Assembly (NCBI GenBank): GCA_049296795.1
Contig: JBAQTC010000013.1
Span: 62,001-126,000, forward strand
Source of the DNA: CAXNKH01 sp049296795
GTDB lineage: Bacteria > Pseudomonadota > Gammaproteobacteria > Burkholderiales > Burkholderiaceae_C
Direction of reading: 5' to 3'
DNA: 64,000 nucleotides
In this document: one piece after another, positions 7,658 through 16,528 of the stretch
How the letters are laid out: each line of letters begins with the position of its first letter
Numbering within the stretch: position 1 is the stretch's first letter
The notes under the pieces: generated by a model
Seen by the model: the letters and a program-made list of their open reading frames with translations, nothing else
Told to the model about the DNA's origin: nothing
Database searches by the model: none
Made by a program: the position numbers and the translations under genes

Positions 7658-10501
7658 TCAGTTCGATGCCGAGTCAAATGGCAGGTTCATGCTCCGCAGG
7701 TCGCGCTTGGTTTCCACCAAAACCAACGGCCCAATGTCGAGTTGCACTGTGGCTGGACGCTGGCGTGGCTGGTGAATGGGCTTGGGCTCGGCGGCAATGG
7801 CCGCTTGAACCAAGGCAATTTTTTGCGCATCTGAATTCACCCAGACCAAACCCGAACTCTCGGCCACTTGGGCCAGTTCACCCAAGGGCAAGGTGAAGCC
7901 TTGCACTTTAGGCAAGCTGCGCGTTGCGCTGACAACTTCAGGCTGGACTGACGCTGGGGGAGCTTTCAACGCACTGACAGGCTGAACCAAGGCGCTCGGC
8001 ACAGCGACAACTTGCACAGCTGCCAGTTGTTCAGGTGCCGCTAGTTCAGTTGCCGTCGTTTCGCGTGCCGGCGCTGTTGCCAGCATGGCTTGGGGCGTTG
8101 TCTCAGCTGTCGGTGCAGAGAAGTACGAAGGTGTCGGGACAAACTGCTCTGTGGTCGAGTCGTCTCGCTCTGCAGTTTCCGGACGCGGGGCACGATCTCG
8201 GCCATAGCGGTCACGCGAACGTTGTTTTCCACGTCCTTCCCGATTTTGGGAGGGTTCCTGTTCGCTTGGAGCATCCCCACCAGTTTGGCGATCAGCATCG
8301 GTGCGATCTGCAGCCGGCAGGCTATCCTGAGCAGCATTGCGTTCAGGACGTTGAGGCCGCTCGCCACCGCGGTTGCGCTCAGCACGTTCATTGTTGCGTG
8401 CGGGTCGTTCCGTTCGCTGTTCTGGATTGGTGCCATTCAGGCCCGGATCTTGAGCTTGAACTGATACGTCAGCTTCGATCGGTGCTGTGGCCCGAGGCTC
8501 AAAGCGTTCACGCTGGGCTGGGCGCTCGGTGCGTTCGCCACGCTCACCCCGGCCGCCACCGCCGCGACCTGTGCGGCCATGGCCTTCGGTACGCTGTTCA
8601 TTGCGGCCTTCGTTGCGGCCCTCGCCTCGGTCACTGCGGCTACCGCGGCCACGGCCATCACCTCGTCCGCGACCACCTCGGCCATCGCTGCGAGTTTCTT
8701 GCTCATCGCGGGATGGCTTGGCAGGCGCCACTGGCGCAGCATGGGGTGCTGCAGCCGGGCTGGAGCTAAACAGGTTTTTGAGCCAGCCCATGAAACCTTG
8801 CTTCTGGGTCTCGGCTTTAGGACTTGAGGTTGGCGTGCTCGGTCCCGTTTTAGCTTGCGGTTTGACCGGTTCTGTTTTGGGCGCAGCAACCGGTGCCGGT
8901 GCATCGGGCAACACACCCTTGATAATGGGGCTCTGTTTGTTGGTGGGCTCTTGTGAGCGACGCGTGACCGATGTCGGGTCTTCGTTCACTTCAGCCATTT
9001 TGTAGCTGACTTCCATGCCGTCGAGCCGAGGGTCATCGTGTTTGAGACGCTCGAGCTTGTAGTTCGGTGTTTCCAGCGTCTTGTTGGGAACCATCAACAC
9101 ATTGATGCGTTGTTTGAGTTCGATTTTGGCGATTTCTGTTCGCTTTTCGTTGAGCAGGAAAGAGGCCACGTCAACCGGAACCTGGCACAGCACCGATGCG
9201 GTGTTGTCTTTTTGGGACTCTTCCTGAATGATGCGAAGAATCTGCAAGGCCGAGCTTTCGGTATCCCGAATATGGCCCGATCCACCGCAACGCGGGCAGG
9301 GAATGGAAGCACCTTCAGAGAGTGCCGGGCGTAAACGCTGGCGACTCATCTCCATCAGGCCGAACTTGCTGATCGAACCGAATTGAACACGAGCGCGATC
9401 CTGGCGTAACGCATCGCGCAAACGGGTTTCAACATCGCGCCGATTGCGACTCTCTTCCATGTCGATAAAGTCGATCACGATCAAGCCGCCCAGATCGCGC
9501 AAACGCATCTGACGCGCCACTTCGTCAGCAGCTTCCAAATTGGTACGGGTCGCTGTTTCTTCGATGTCGCCACCCTTGATGGCGCGGGCCGAGTTCACGT
9601 CCACTGAAACCAGCGCTTCCGTGTGGTCGATCACGATGGCCCCGCCGCTTGGCAGTTGCACGGTGCGGGCATAAGCCGATTCAATCTGGTGTTCGATTTG
9701 GAAACGAGAGAACAGCGGCGCATCGTCGCGATAACGTTTGACCCGGACTGCGTGTTCAGGCATCACATGGGCCATGAACTGTTGAGCCTGCTCATACACG
9801 TCGTCAGTGTCAATCAGAATGTCGCCAATGTCGTTGTTGAAATAGTCGCGAATGGCACGGATCACCAAGCTTGATTCCTGGTAAATCAGGTAAGCGCCTT
9901 TGCCACCTTTGGCCGCGCCGTCAATCGCGTTCCACAGTTTGAGCAGGTAATTCAGGTCCCACTGCAGTTCAGGTGCGCTGCGACCAATGCCGGCAGTGCG
10001 GGCAATGATGCTCATGCCGTTGGGGTATTCCAACTGGTCCAACGCTTCTTTGAGCTCAGCCCGGTCATCGCCTTCGATCCGGCGTGACACGCCACCACCA
10101 CGGGGGTTGTTGGGCATCAGAACCACATAGCGACCGGCCAGTGACACAAAGGTGGTGAGGGCCGCGCCTTTGTTGCCACGTTCTTCTTTTTCGACTTGGA
10201 TCAGCAGTTCCTGGCCTTCACGAATTGCATCCTGAATCCGGGCTTGGCTGACCGAAACACCGGCCTGGAAATATTGGCGTGAAATTTCCTTGAACGGCAA
10301 AAAGCCGTGACGGTCTTCGCCGTAATCGACAAAACACGCTTCCAGCGAAGGCTCAACTCGCGTCACGATGGCCTTGTAAATATTGCCTTTGCGTTGTTCG
10401 CGTCCTTCAATTTCGATTTCGTAATCGAGCAGTTTTTGCCCGTCCACAATCGCCAGGCGGCGTTCTTCTGCCTGCGTTGCGTTAATTAGCATCCGTTTCA
10501 T
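7658..10501 (-). CDS. rne: Ribonuclease E
   Basis: RNase E is the main endoribonuclease of mRNA decay and rRNA/tRNA processing and the scaffold of the degradosome. The N-terminal half has the S1 domain (IYKAIVTRVEPSLEACFVDYG), the DNase I-like catalytic domain with VSVDVNSARAIKG and LGGLIVIDFIDM (metal-binding aspartates), and the zinc-link CPRCGGSGHIRD. Past residue ~530 the protein is low complexity: an amphipathic GFMGWLKNLFSS, probably the membrane anchor, then a strongly Arg/Gly/Glu-rich RNA-binding region and a Pro/Ala/Gln-rich tail ending in VQLDIGPLVLVETKRDL. I place the start at ATG 10501 (MKRMLINA); an in-frame GTG at 10510 is possible. It is divergent from rluC, as in E. coli. Confidence 0.97.
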   Translation of the reverse strand: MKRMLINATQAEERRLAIVDGQKLLDYEIEIEGREQRKGNIYKAIVTRVEPSLEACFVDYGEDRHGFLPFKEISRQYFQAGVSVSQARIQDAIREGQELLIQVEKEERGNKGAALTTFVSLAGRYVVLMPNNPRGGGVSRRIEGDDRAELKEALDQLEYPNGMSIIARTAGIGRSAPELQWDLNYLLKLWNAIDGAAKGGKGAYLIYQESSLVIRAIRDYFNNDIGDILIDTDDVYEQAQQFMAHVMPEHAVRVKRYRDDAPLFSRFQIEHQIESAYARTVQLPSGGAIVIDHTEALVSVDVNSARAIKGGDIEETATRTNLEAADEVARQMRLRDLGGLIVIDFIDMEESRNRRDVETRLRDALRQDRARVQFGSISKFGLMEMSRQRLRPALSEGASIPCPRCGGSGHIRDTESSALQILRIIQEESQKDNTASVLCQVPVDVASFLLNEKRTEIAKIELKQRINVLMVPNKTLETPNYKLERLKHDDPRLDGMEVSYKMAEVNEDPTSVTRRSQEPTNKQSPIIKGVLPDAPAPVAAPKTEPVKPQAKTGPSTPTSSPKAETQKQGFMGWLKNLFSSSPAAAPHAAPVAPAKPSRDEQETRSDGRGGRGRGDGRGRGSRSDRGEGRNEGRNEQRTEGHGRTGRGGGGRGERGERTERPAQRERFEPRATAPIEADVSVQAQDPGLNGTNPEQRTERPARNNERAERNRGGERPQRPERNAAQDSLPAADRTDADRQTGGDAPSEQEPSQNREGRGKQRSRDRYGRDRAPRPETAERDDSTTEQFVPTPSYFSAPTAETTPQAMLATAPARETTATELAAPEQLAAVQVVAVPSALVQPVSALKAPPASVQPEVVSATRSLPKVQGFTLPLGELAQVAESSGLVWVNSDAQKIALVQAAIAAEPKPIHQPRQRPATVQLDIGPLVLVETKRDLRSMNLPFDSASN

Positions 10502-11047
10502 GGCTTGCACTTTCTCTATCTTGGGGTAGAACCGGCGGCTACAAAGGCTGCAACAGTTCGTCCCGAAAAATCTTGCGATTTTTCACATGCTCTGATGAGC
10601 TAACGAAGCCGGAACTGACGCTTTGAAACGAAGGGAATTGCCGGAGAACCAGGACTCAAATAATGAGTCGTGGCGTAGGCGCGTGGAAGGGGGCGAGGGG
10701 ATGAAGTTGTGTCGAGGCCATCATGAGGGCAGTGGCCCGGGGTTCAGGCATGAAGAGCCCATTGCTTGCCGAGCACGCAGCGAAAACGCAGCGCAGGCAA
10801 CAATCAAGCAGGCTCAACAGTACAAACATCTCGCTTTATTCCGTTGGCAGACTGTGGGTCTGCCAACTTGGGGTATTCCGTATCAGTGTTTCAAAGTGTC
10901 GGCTCAACCGATCCTGGTGTCCGCCACAGCAAGCATTTGGCTTGGTGTTTGCGGGCAGAACGAGCGGTGGCATCGACCTGCTAGCGGGGCTGGCATTGAT
11001 TGGTGGACTAAACTCCAGACAAATCAACCAGTTACAGCACATCGCTA
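10502..11047. promoter_or_regulatory. rne/rluC divergent promoter and leader region with two perfect hairpins
   Basis: These 546 bp carry no convincing gene; open frames here lack family motifs. Two perfect inverted repeats stand out. GAAAAATC/GATTTTTC (10565-10584) reads in the rne direction as an 8-bp stem closed by a GCAA tetraloop (GNRA class), about 65 nt upstream of the rne start. The second, GTTGGCAGAC/GTCTGCCAAC (10843-10867), is a 10-bp stem with a 5-nt loop. Neither is followed by a T-tract in the rne direction, so they are not terminators for that transcript. E. coli rne has a long structured leader that lets RNase E control its own mRNA; an analogous role is inference. No promoter could be assigned with confidence. 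Confidence 0.55.
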
Positions 11048-12145
11048 GTGAAACACATTATAGAGGTCATTCAGTCAGACCATGAGCCACAGGTGAAATT
11101 GATCGCCGTGGATGAGGATTCTGCGGGTCAGCGCTTGGACAACTTCCTGTTTCGCCAGTTCAAGGGCGTTCCCAAAACCCATGTTTACCGCATTATCCGA
11201 AGTGGTGAAGTGAGGGTTAACAAAGCTCGAGCAGCGGCAGACACGCGGGTAGCCATGGGTGATATGGTGAGGTTGCCGCCCGTACGGGTGTCGCAGCGGG
11301 CTACTGAAAAAGCCCAAGCCATGGTTGTTGGCGCCCAACCGGGCACGCCAGCGCGGGAGTTCAGCGTGTTGTTCGAGGACGATGCCCTGTTGGCCATCGA
11401 CAAGCCGGCCGGGGTGGCTGTGCATGGGGGCTCGGGCGTGAGCTTTGGCGTGATCGAACAGCTGCGCATGGCCCGACCACAAGCCAAATACCTTGAATTG
11501 GTGCACCGACTGGACCGGGAAACCAGCGGAATTTTGTTGCTTGCCAAAAAACGCAGCGCCCTGAAAAATCTGCAAGACCAGTTCCGGGAGCGCGAAACCG
11601 GTAAAACCTACCTAGCCTTGGTTCAAGGTGCTTGGCCGGCCAACAAGAAGGTGCTTGATCAGCCCTTGCACAAATACCTGTTGCCCGACGGTGAGCGTCG
11701 GGTTAAGGTGGTTGCCAAGGACGATCCAGACGGAATGAAATCGCTGACGCTGGTCAAGCTTGATCAGCTGCTGAGCTTTCGCCCTGAGTTGGTCAAGAGA
11801 CTGGCTGAGTTGGCTGGCACAGCGGCGCAATCCGGAGTCGGTGGATCGGTAGCAGACAAATTCTCCTTGCTGGAGGTCACAATCAAGACCGGACGCACGC
11901 ATCAGATACGCGTTCACTTGGCGTTCCAGGGGCATCCGATCGTGGGGGACGACAAATACGGCGATTTCGGTTTGAACAAAGTCCTGCAACGCGGCGCGTC
12001 AGGGGTAGCGCTCAAGCGTATGTTCTTACACGCTTGGCGGTTACAGTTCAATCATCCGGTCGATGGCCGCCGGGTGGAGCTGAACTCCCCTCTGCCAAGT
12101 GAACTTCAAGAATTTCTTCATTATGTCCCTGCACCCCAGTCCTGA
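11048..12145 (+). CDS. rluC: 23S rRNA pseudouridine synthase, RluC type
   Basis: The N-terminal S4 RNA-binding domain (QRLDNFLFRQFKGVPKTHVYRIIRSGEVRVNK) is followed by a RluA-family catalytic domain with HRLDRETSGILLLAK, in which Asp of HRLD is the catalytic residue, and by RTHQIRVHLAFQGHPIVGDDKYG. E. coli RluC modifies U955, U2504 and U2580 of 23S rRNA. The divergent pairing with rne is the same as in E. coli, which favours RluC over RluD. The start is GTG at 11048. A 365-aa length is slightly longer than E. coli RluC, with extra residues in the SLTLVKLDQLLSFRPELVKR region. Confidence 0.93.
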   Translation: MKHIIEVIQSDHEPQVKLIAVDEDSAGQRLDNFLFRQFKGVPKTHVYRIIRSGEVRVNKARAAADTRVAMGDMVRLPPVRVSQRATEKAQAMVVGAQPGTPAREFSVLFEDDALLAIDKPAGVAVHGGSGVSFGVIEQLRMARPQAKYLELVHRLDRETSGILLLAKKRSALKNLQDQFRERETGKTYLALVQGAWPANKKVLDQPLHKYLLPDGERRVKVVAKDDPDGMKSLTLVKLDQLLSFRPELVKRLAELAGTAAQSGVGGSVADKFSLLEVTIKTGRTHQIRVHLAFQGHPIVGDDKYGDFGLNKVLQRGASGVALKRMFLHAWRLQFNHPVDGRRVELNSPLPSELQEFLHYVPAPQS

Positions 12146-12827
12146 GTCCATGCCAAGTGAGGAGCACAAAAGAAGTCGAAAATTCGACCTGATCGCTTTT
12201 GATTGGGATGGCACCTTGTTCGACTCGACGGCCCTCATTGCCCACTGTATTCAGGGGGCTGTGCGCGATGTCGGTGGTACCGTGCCTAGCGACAAGGATG
12301 CAGCCTATGTGATTGGCATGGGTTTGATGCAGGCGCTGGCTCACGCGGCGCCCGATGTGCCAATCCAGCGTCACCCCGACTTGTTAGAGCGATATCGCCA
12401 TCACTATATGGGGCGACAAAACGAACTCAACCTGTTCGACGGTACGCTGGACATGTTGGCCGAAATGAAAACGCGGCAGTATCGGCTGGCCGTGGCCACC
12501 GGGAAAAGTCGTCGCGGTTTGGATCAAGTATTGTCCATGGTCGAGCTCCAGCAGGTATTTGACAGTTCCCGTACTGCGGATGAAACAGCTGGCAAACCCG
12601 ATCCTTGCATGCTGTTGGAGCTGATGGCTGAGTTGGACGTGACGCCTGAGCGCACCTTGATGGTGGGCGACACCACGCACGACTTGCAAATGGCGCTCAA
12701 TGCCGGTTGTTCCAGTGTAGGTGTGAGTTATGGGGCGCATGAGCCGACTGATTTCGATGCTTTACAACCGCTCTACGTGGCGCATTCGATGCGCGAATTG
12801 CATGCTTGGTTGAGTGCGCATGGCTGA
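12123..12827 (+). CDS. HAD-superfamily hydrolase, phosphoglycolate-phosphatase-like
   Basis: HAD motif I is FDWDGTLFDS (nucleophile Asp), motif II lies in VATGKS, motif III is the Lys of AGKPDP, and motif IV is VGDTTHDLQMA, with a helical cap between I and II. This is the subfamily IA Gph/PhnX-like layout; the actual substrate (phosphoglycolate, a nucleotide or another phosphate ester) is unknown. The start is uncertain: ATG 12123 overlaps the rluC stop by 23 nt, while ATG 12150 lies just after it. The 3-prime end overlaps the next gene at ATGGCTGA. Confidence 0.88.
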   Translation: MSLHPSPESMPSEEHKRSRKFDLIAFDWDGTLFDSTALIAHCIQGAVRDVGGTVPSDKDAAYVIGMGLMQALAHAAPDVPIQRHPDLLERYRHHYMGRQNELNLFDGTLDMLAEMKTRQYRLAVATGKSRRGLDQVLSMVELQQVFDSSRTADETAGKPDPCMLLELMAELDVTPERTLMVGDTTHDLQMALNAGCSSVGVSYGAHEPTDFDALQPLYVAHSMRELHAWLSAHG

Positions 12828-13191
12828 TCCTGAAATTTTGCCCTTGTGCCAGGCTTCCGATCTGAGTGAGGGCGGGCTGGCTGTTCCTTTTGACGTTCGT
12901 TATCAAGGGCAAAGTTGCCGCGCATTTGCAATCCGATTCGCAGGACAAGTCCACGCTTATTTGAATCGTTGCGCTCATTTGCCGATGGAAATGGATTACC
13001 AGCCGGATCAGTTCTTTGACAGTACCGGTCGCTGGCTGATGTGTGCGACCCATGGCGCTATTTACGAGCCCGCCACGGGGAAGTGTCGGGGCGGCCCATG
13101 CCGTGGCGCATTGGTAAAAATAGCCGTGCTTGAGCATGACGGCGTCGTGCACTGGCATACTTCCCATAATTTGAAAGCCTTCGAGTTTTGA
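12820..13191 (+). CDS. Rieske 2Fe-2S domain protein
   Basis: A stand-alone Rieske protein of 123 aa. The cluster ligands are visible as C-x-H in NRCAHLPME and C-x2-H in CATHGAIYEP, with about 30 residues between them, longer than the usual ~17, and with PATGKCRGGPC after the second ligand pair. There is no signal peptide, so it is probably a cytoplasmic ferredoxin-like electron carrier or an oxygenase accessory protein. The ATG lies within the end of the HAD gene (ATGGCTGA), indicating translational coupling. A partner oxygenase is not present. Confidence 0.9.
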   Translation: MADPEILPLCQASDLSEGGLAVPFDVRYQGQSCRAFAIRFAGQVHAYLNRCAHLPMEMDYQPDQFFDSTGRWLMCATHGAIYEPATGKCRGGPCRGALVKIAVLEHDGVVHWHTSHNLKAFEF

Positions 13192-13192
13192 T

Positions 13193-14230
13193 ATGAATGA
13201 ACCCCATCCCAACGCACCAGCTGATGAAGCTGCCGGTGCAGCTGAACCTCTTGTGACTGTCGTGCCCCCGGCGGCTTCCAAGGTGAAAGACAGTCCGACG
13301 GAAAACACGGGCTGGGAGCGGGCTGTGCTTGAAAAATTGGCCTTTGCTGTCTTGCTGGAACAAAAGCAAGCAAGGCGTTGGAAAATTTTTTTCCGCTTGT
13401 CTTGGCTGGTCTTCTTCATCTATTTGCTGTGGTCATTTCTCGGCCATGGTGCTGTCGGCACCGACATCGCTGCGCCCCACACTGCCGTGGTCTCAATCCG
13501 GGGCGAAATTGCTTCGGATGTCGAAGCCAGTGCCGATTCGGTGGTCTCGGCCATGCGCAGTGCGTTCGAAGACCAGGGTGCCAAGGCCGTGGTGTTGTTG
13601 ATCAACTCGCCCGGCGGTAGTCCGGTACAGGCCGGCATCATTAACGATGAAATCAAGCGACTCAAGGACAAACACAAGAAACCCGTTTATGCCGTGGTGG
13701 AGGAAACTTGCGCCTCAGCGGCTTATTACATCGCTGCTGGAGCGGATCTTATTTTCGTTGACAAGGCCAGCATTGTGGGCAGCATCGGGGTCTTGATGGA
13801 TGGCTTTGGTTTTACCGGTCTCATGAATAAATTGGGGGTTGAGCGTCGCTTGATGACGGCGGGGGAGAACAAGGGGTTTCTTGACCCATTCAGCCCTCAA
13901 ACCGAAAAGCAAAGGGCATTTGCCCAGACCATGCTTGATGAAATCCATCAGCAGTTCATTGCGGTGGTCAAACAAGGGCGCGGCGACCGTCTCAAAGAAA
14001 CCCCGGAAATGTTCAGCGGCTTGTTCTGGAGCGGCAAGCAAGCCATTGAGCTCGGACTGGCCGATCAGCTTGGTGATCTTGATTACGTCGCCCGTGAGGT
14101 GGTCAAGGCCGAAGATATTGTGGATTACACCAAGCGCGACAACGTGGCCGAACGTTTGGTCAAGCGTTTTGGCATGGCGCTGGGTGCAGGCGCTTTCAGG
14201 GCGTTCAAAGAAGCCCCTCTCATTCGTTGA
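13193..14230 (+). CDS. sppA: S49-family signal peptide peptidase (SppA-like)
   Basis: A short-form SppA of 345 aa: a soluble N-terminus, one transmembrane helix (WLVFFIYLLWSFL, about residues 70-85) and a periplasmic ClpP-like protease domain. LLINSPGGSPVQAG forms the oxyanion region, ETCASAAYYIAAGAD holds the catalytic serine and AGENKGFLDPFSP is expected to supply the lysine of the Ser-Lys dyad. The family degrades cleaved signal peptides in the membrane. It begins 1 bp after the Rieske stop, so HAD-Rieske-sppA is probably one operon; the same trio sits downstream of rluC in many Burkholderiales. Confidence 0.93.
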   Translation: MNEPHPNAPADEAAGAAEPLVTVVPPAASKVKDSPTENTGWERAVLEKLAFAVLLEQKQARRWKIFFRLSWLVFFIYLLWSFLGHGAVGTDIAAPHTAVVSIRGEIASDVEASADSVVSAMRSAFEDQGAKAVVLLINSPGGSPVQAGIINDEIKRLKDKHKKPVYAVVEETCASAAYYIAAGADLIFVDKASIVGSIGVLMDGFGFTGLMNKLGVERRLMTAGENKGFLDPFSPQTEKQRAFAQTMLDEIHQQFIAVVKQGRGDRLKETPEMFSGLFWSGKQAIELGLADQLGDLDYVAREVVKAEDIVDYTKRDNVAERLVKRFGMALGAGAFRAFKEAPLIR

Positions 14231-14251
14231 AGCGCATCCATCGGTCCCTGT

Positions 14252-15046
14252 TTAGCGCCCGATGGAAAATACCGTGGGCTGCGAGTTGTCCATCGTCGAG
14301 GGTTGGAGTCGCCACTTTCGAACGCTGTCGCTTCGGTTAACCCCATGAACCAAGGTCAGGGCGCTCGAGGTGGCGAGCCGGGTGTTGGGATTCAAATTCT
14401 GGAGCAAAGCCTGCAGCAGCGCCTGGTTGCGGTACGGCGTTTCGATCAAGAGCTGGGTCTGGCCAGTTTTCAAAACCAAGGCCTCCAGCGCCCGAATGCG
14501 CGCCACGCGCTCGCCGGAGTCCAACGGCAAGTAGCCGACAAAAGCGAAATTTTGACCGTTCATGCCACTGGCGGCCAACGCCAGCAGCAAAGAGACCGGG
14601 CCGACCAAGGGCAGCACGGTGATGCCCAATTCATGCGCTGCACGAACCACAGATGAGCCTGGATCGGCCACGGCCGGCATCCCAGCCTCGCTCAGCAGGC
14701 CCATGTCGTGTCCCTGCAGGGCCGGGCTTAACAAGTACTTGGCATCAAAGTCGCCGGTGTGATCACCTTTTTTGTGCACTTGGTGGGGCAACTCCTGAAT
14801 TTTCAGCGACTGCAGCGCCTGTGCCAAGGGGGTGACCAGATGGATTCGTTTAAGGTAAGCGCGGGCACTTTTGGCGTTCTCACAAACCCAGTGGCCCAAT
14901 TGAGCTGCAGTTTGGAGCGTGCCCAAGGGCATGACATCTTGCAAAGGTGTTTCCAGCTCGCAGCCAAAGTCCAGCGGGGCTGGGACCAGGTAGAGCTTTC
15001 CCGGTGTGGGCTTGGCTTGGGCGGGTGGGTTCTGCATGGAGCTCAT
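14252..15046 (-). CDS. RsmI-like SAM-dependent tetrapyrrole-methylase-family protein
   Basis: The protein has the tetrapyrrole methylase fold: LYLVPAPLDF at the N-terminus, GLLSEAGMPAVADPGSSVVRAAHELGI with the SAM-binding loop, LVGPVSLLLALAASGMNGQNFAFVGYLP, and LLIETPYRNQALLQALL. These match the RsmI (16S rRNA C1402 2-prime-O-methyltransferase) family, but sequence details suggest the paralogous group often found next to maf in betaproteobacteria, so the substrate is uncertain. Its ATG overlaps the stop of the upstream maf gene (ATGA), so the pair is co-translated. Confidence 0.85.
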   Translation of the reverse strand: MSSMQNPPAQAKPTPGKLYLVPAPLDFGCELETPLQDVMPLGTLQTAAQLGHWVCENAKSARAYLKRIHLVTPLAQALQSLKIQELPHQVHKKGDHTGDFDAKYLLSPALQGHDMGLLSEAGMPAVADPGSSVVRAAHELGITVLPLVGPVSLLLALAASGMNGQNFAFVGYLPLDSGERVARIRALEALVLKTGQTQLLIETPYRNQALLQALLQNLNPNTRLATSSALTLVHGVNRSDSVRKWRLQPSTMDNSQPTVFSIGR

Positions 15047-15648
15047 GACTTGGGCATCAAAAGCTCTAGGCCGGCGGCCCGAAGCAGGCGGCAGGTGCGG
15101 ATCAAGGGCAGTCCAATCAGGGCGGTTGGATCGTCATTTTCGATGGATTCAAGCAAAGCGATGCCCAGCCCTTCACTTTTAGCGCTGCCGGCACAGTCAT
15201 AGGGTTGCTCGGCACGTAGGTAAGCTTGGATTTGCGGGTCCGTGAGTGGTCGAAAAACCACTTTGACTTGGGCCAAGTCGGCCTGTTCGAACCCCGTCTC
15301 AAGACAGACCACAGCCACCGCGGTTTGAAAAACAACAGTTCTCCCGCGCATCCGTTGTAACTGAGTTACAGCGCGTTCGTGGTTGCCGGGTTTGCCCAGA
15401 GCTAGGCCATCGAGATCAGCAACCTGATCCGATCCGATGACAAGCGCTTGGGGAAAACGCTGGGCGACTGCCCGCGCTTTGTCCAGCGCCAGGCGGCAGG
15501 CCATTTGAACTGGGGGTTCATCGGGCAGCGCTGTTTCGTCAACTTCAGGCGAGCAGCATTCAAAGGGAATGGCTAGGCGGGCCAGCAAGTCGCGCCGATA
15601 ACGCGAGGTGGAGCCCAAAATCAGTTTTCGGTTGACAGGTTCAAGCAT
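15043..15648 (-). CDS. yceF: Maf-family nucleotide pyrophosphatase, YceF type
   Basis: Maf proteins hydrolyse non-canonical or modified nucleoside triphosphates; the YceF subgroup prefers 7-methyl-GTP. Visible motifs are LILGSTSRYRRDLLARL (phosphate-binding loop), CSPEVDE, ALVIGSDQVADLDG and YDCAGSAKSEGLG, with the final NDDPTALIGLPL. The YceF assignment over YhdE rests on these motifs and on its place next to yceD-rpmF, which is the E. coli arrangement. It is transcribed away from yceD, with only 25 bp between the two starts. Confidence 0.92.
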   Translation of the reverse strand: MLEPVNRKLILGSTSRYRRDLLARLAIPFECCSPEVDETALPDEPPVQMACRLALDKARAVAQRFPQALVIGSDQVADLDGLALGKPGNHERAVTQLQRMRGRTVVFQTAVAVVCLETGFEQADLAQVKVVFRPLTDPQIQAYLRAEQPYDCAGSAKSEGLGIALLESIENDDPTALIGLPLIRTCRLLRAAGLELLMPKS

Positions 15649-15673
15649 GGGCTGATTCTCTTACACTGCAGGC

Positions 15674-16225
15674 ATGAAACAGGAATTTGTAGCAGCACGT
15701 CTTGACCTCAAGGCTTTTGCCCAGGTCGGTGGCGAGTTATCAGGGCATGGAAAACTCGCCGACTTTGAGCGCTTGTTGACTGAAACAAGAGGTGAGGGTG
15801 CGACTTTGCCCTTGAATTGGTCGGCCAGGGGTGAGTTGAGGGAGCTGCTGGACGGGGCGTCCCAGATTTGGTTGTATGTCACGGCCGACACGTGCATCCC
15901 CTTGATTTGTCAGCGCTGTTTGGGCCCTGTGACTTTGGATCTGGCGTTTTCCCGTTCATTTCGTTTTGTGGCAGACGAGGCTACGGCTTTGGCGCAAGAT
16001 GAACTGGCTGAGGAGGAAGTGCTGGTGTTGGAGCAAGACTTCAGTCTGCTGGACTTGATCGAAGATGAGTTTCTGATGGATCTGCCTGTCGTGCCTCGCC
16101 ATGAAAGTTGTCCAGCCGAGGTGAAGCTGCAGGTAGCAGACCCCGAATTTGAGATTCAATTAGAGGGAAAAGTCAGCCCGTTTGCCGTTCTGGCGGGCTT
16201 GGGCGAGAAGAAAAAAGGCCTGTAA
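15674..16225 (+). CDS. yceD: YceD family protein (DUF177), large ribosomal subunit assembly
   Basis: A DUF177 protein of 183 aa. The conserved core CIPLICQRCLGPVTLDL contains the C-x2-C, and DLIEDEFLMDLPVVPRHE is the second family signature. In bacteria and plastids YceD/DUF177 proteins are linked to 23S rRNA accumulation and 50S assembly, and the gene precedes rpmF in nearly all proteobacteria. Here rpmF follows after a 104-bp leader that contains its own -10 element, so transcription of rpmF is probably only partly from this gene. Confidence 0.92.
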   Translation: MKQEFVAARLDLKAFAQVGGELSGHGKLADFERLLTETRGEGATLPLNWSARGELRELLDGASQIWLYVTADTCIPLICQRCLGPVTLDLAFSRSFRFVADEATALAQDELAEEEVLVLEQDFSLLDLIEDEFLMDLPVVPRHESCPAEVKLQVADPEFEIQLEGKVSPFAVLAGLGEKKKGL

Positions 16226-16237
16226 TCCGACCTGGGC

Positions 16238-16307
16238 TATAATCCAAGGCTTCGTGCGTAAAGAATACGCACATCCTTATCACCCCAGAAGCTGCATCCT
16301 ACGCAGC
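16238..16307 (+). promoter_or_regulatory. rpmF promoter -10 and structured leader
   Basis: A perfect TATAAT (16238-16243) lies just downstream of yceD; no good -35 was found at the right distance. The presumed transcript then contains two hairpins: GTGCGTA/TACGCAC (16254-16272, 7-bp stem, 5-nt loop) and GCTGC/GCAGC (16291-16307), before the SD AAGGAG at about 16318-16323. The double hairpin could tune rpmF translation or mRNA stability; that is inference. Confidence 0.55.
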
Positions 16308-16329
16308 CTCCAAGCACAAGGAGCGGATT

Positions 16330-16512
16330 ATGGCCGTCCAGCAAAATAAAAAATCACCGTCCAAGCGCGGTATGCACCGTTCGCACAATGCTTTGAATGT
16401 TCCAGGCATTGCTGTTGAATCCACTACGGGCGAAACGCACCTGCGTCACCACATCAGCCCGACCGGTTTCTACCGTGGTCGTAAAGTGGTGAAGACCAAG
16501 TCTGAAGCCTGA
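16330..16512 (+). CDS. rpmF: 50S ribosomal protein L32
   Basis: A 60-aa basic protein beginning AVQQNKKSPSKRGMHRSH and ending in YRGRKVVKTKSEA, the normal length and sequence pattern of bacterial L32. It is a structural component of the large subunit. It uses ATG with a strong SD (AAGGAG) 6-7 nt upstream. No zinc-binding cysteines are present, as is usual for the proteobacterial C-minus form. Confidence 0.98.
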   Translation: MAVQQNKKSPSKRGMHRSHNALNVPGIAVESTTGETHLRHHISPTGFYRGRKVVKTKSEA

Positions 16513-16528
16513 TCAATTACATTATTTC

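Noticed and set aside
10623..11048. Protein gene of ~140 aa between rne and rluC
   Set aside because: No SD, no recognisable domain, atypical composition and strong inverted repeat inside; it overlaps the divergent promoter region.
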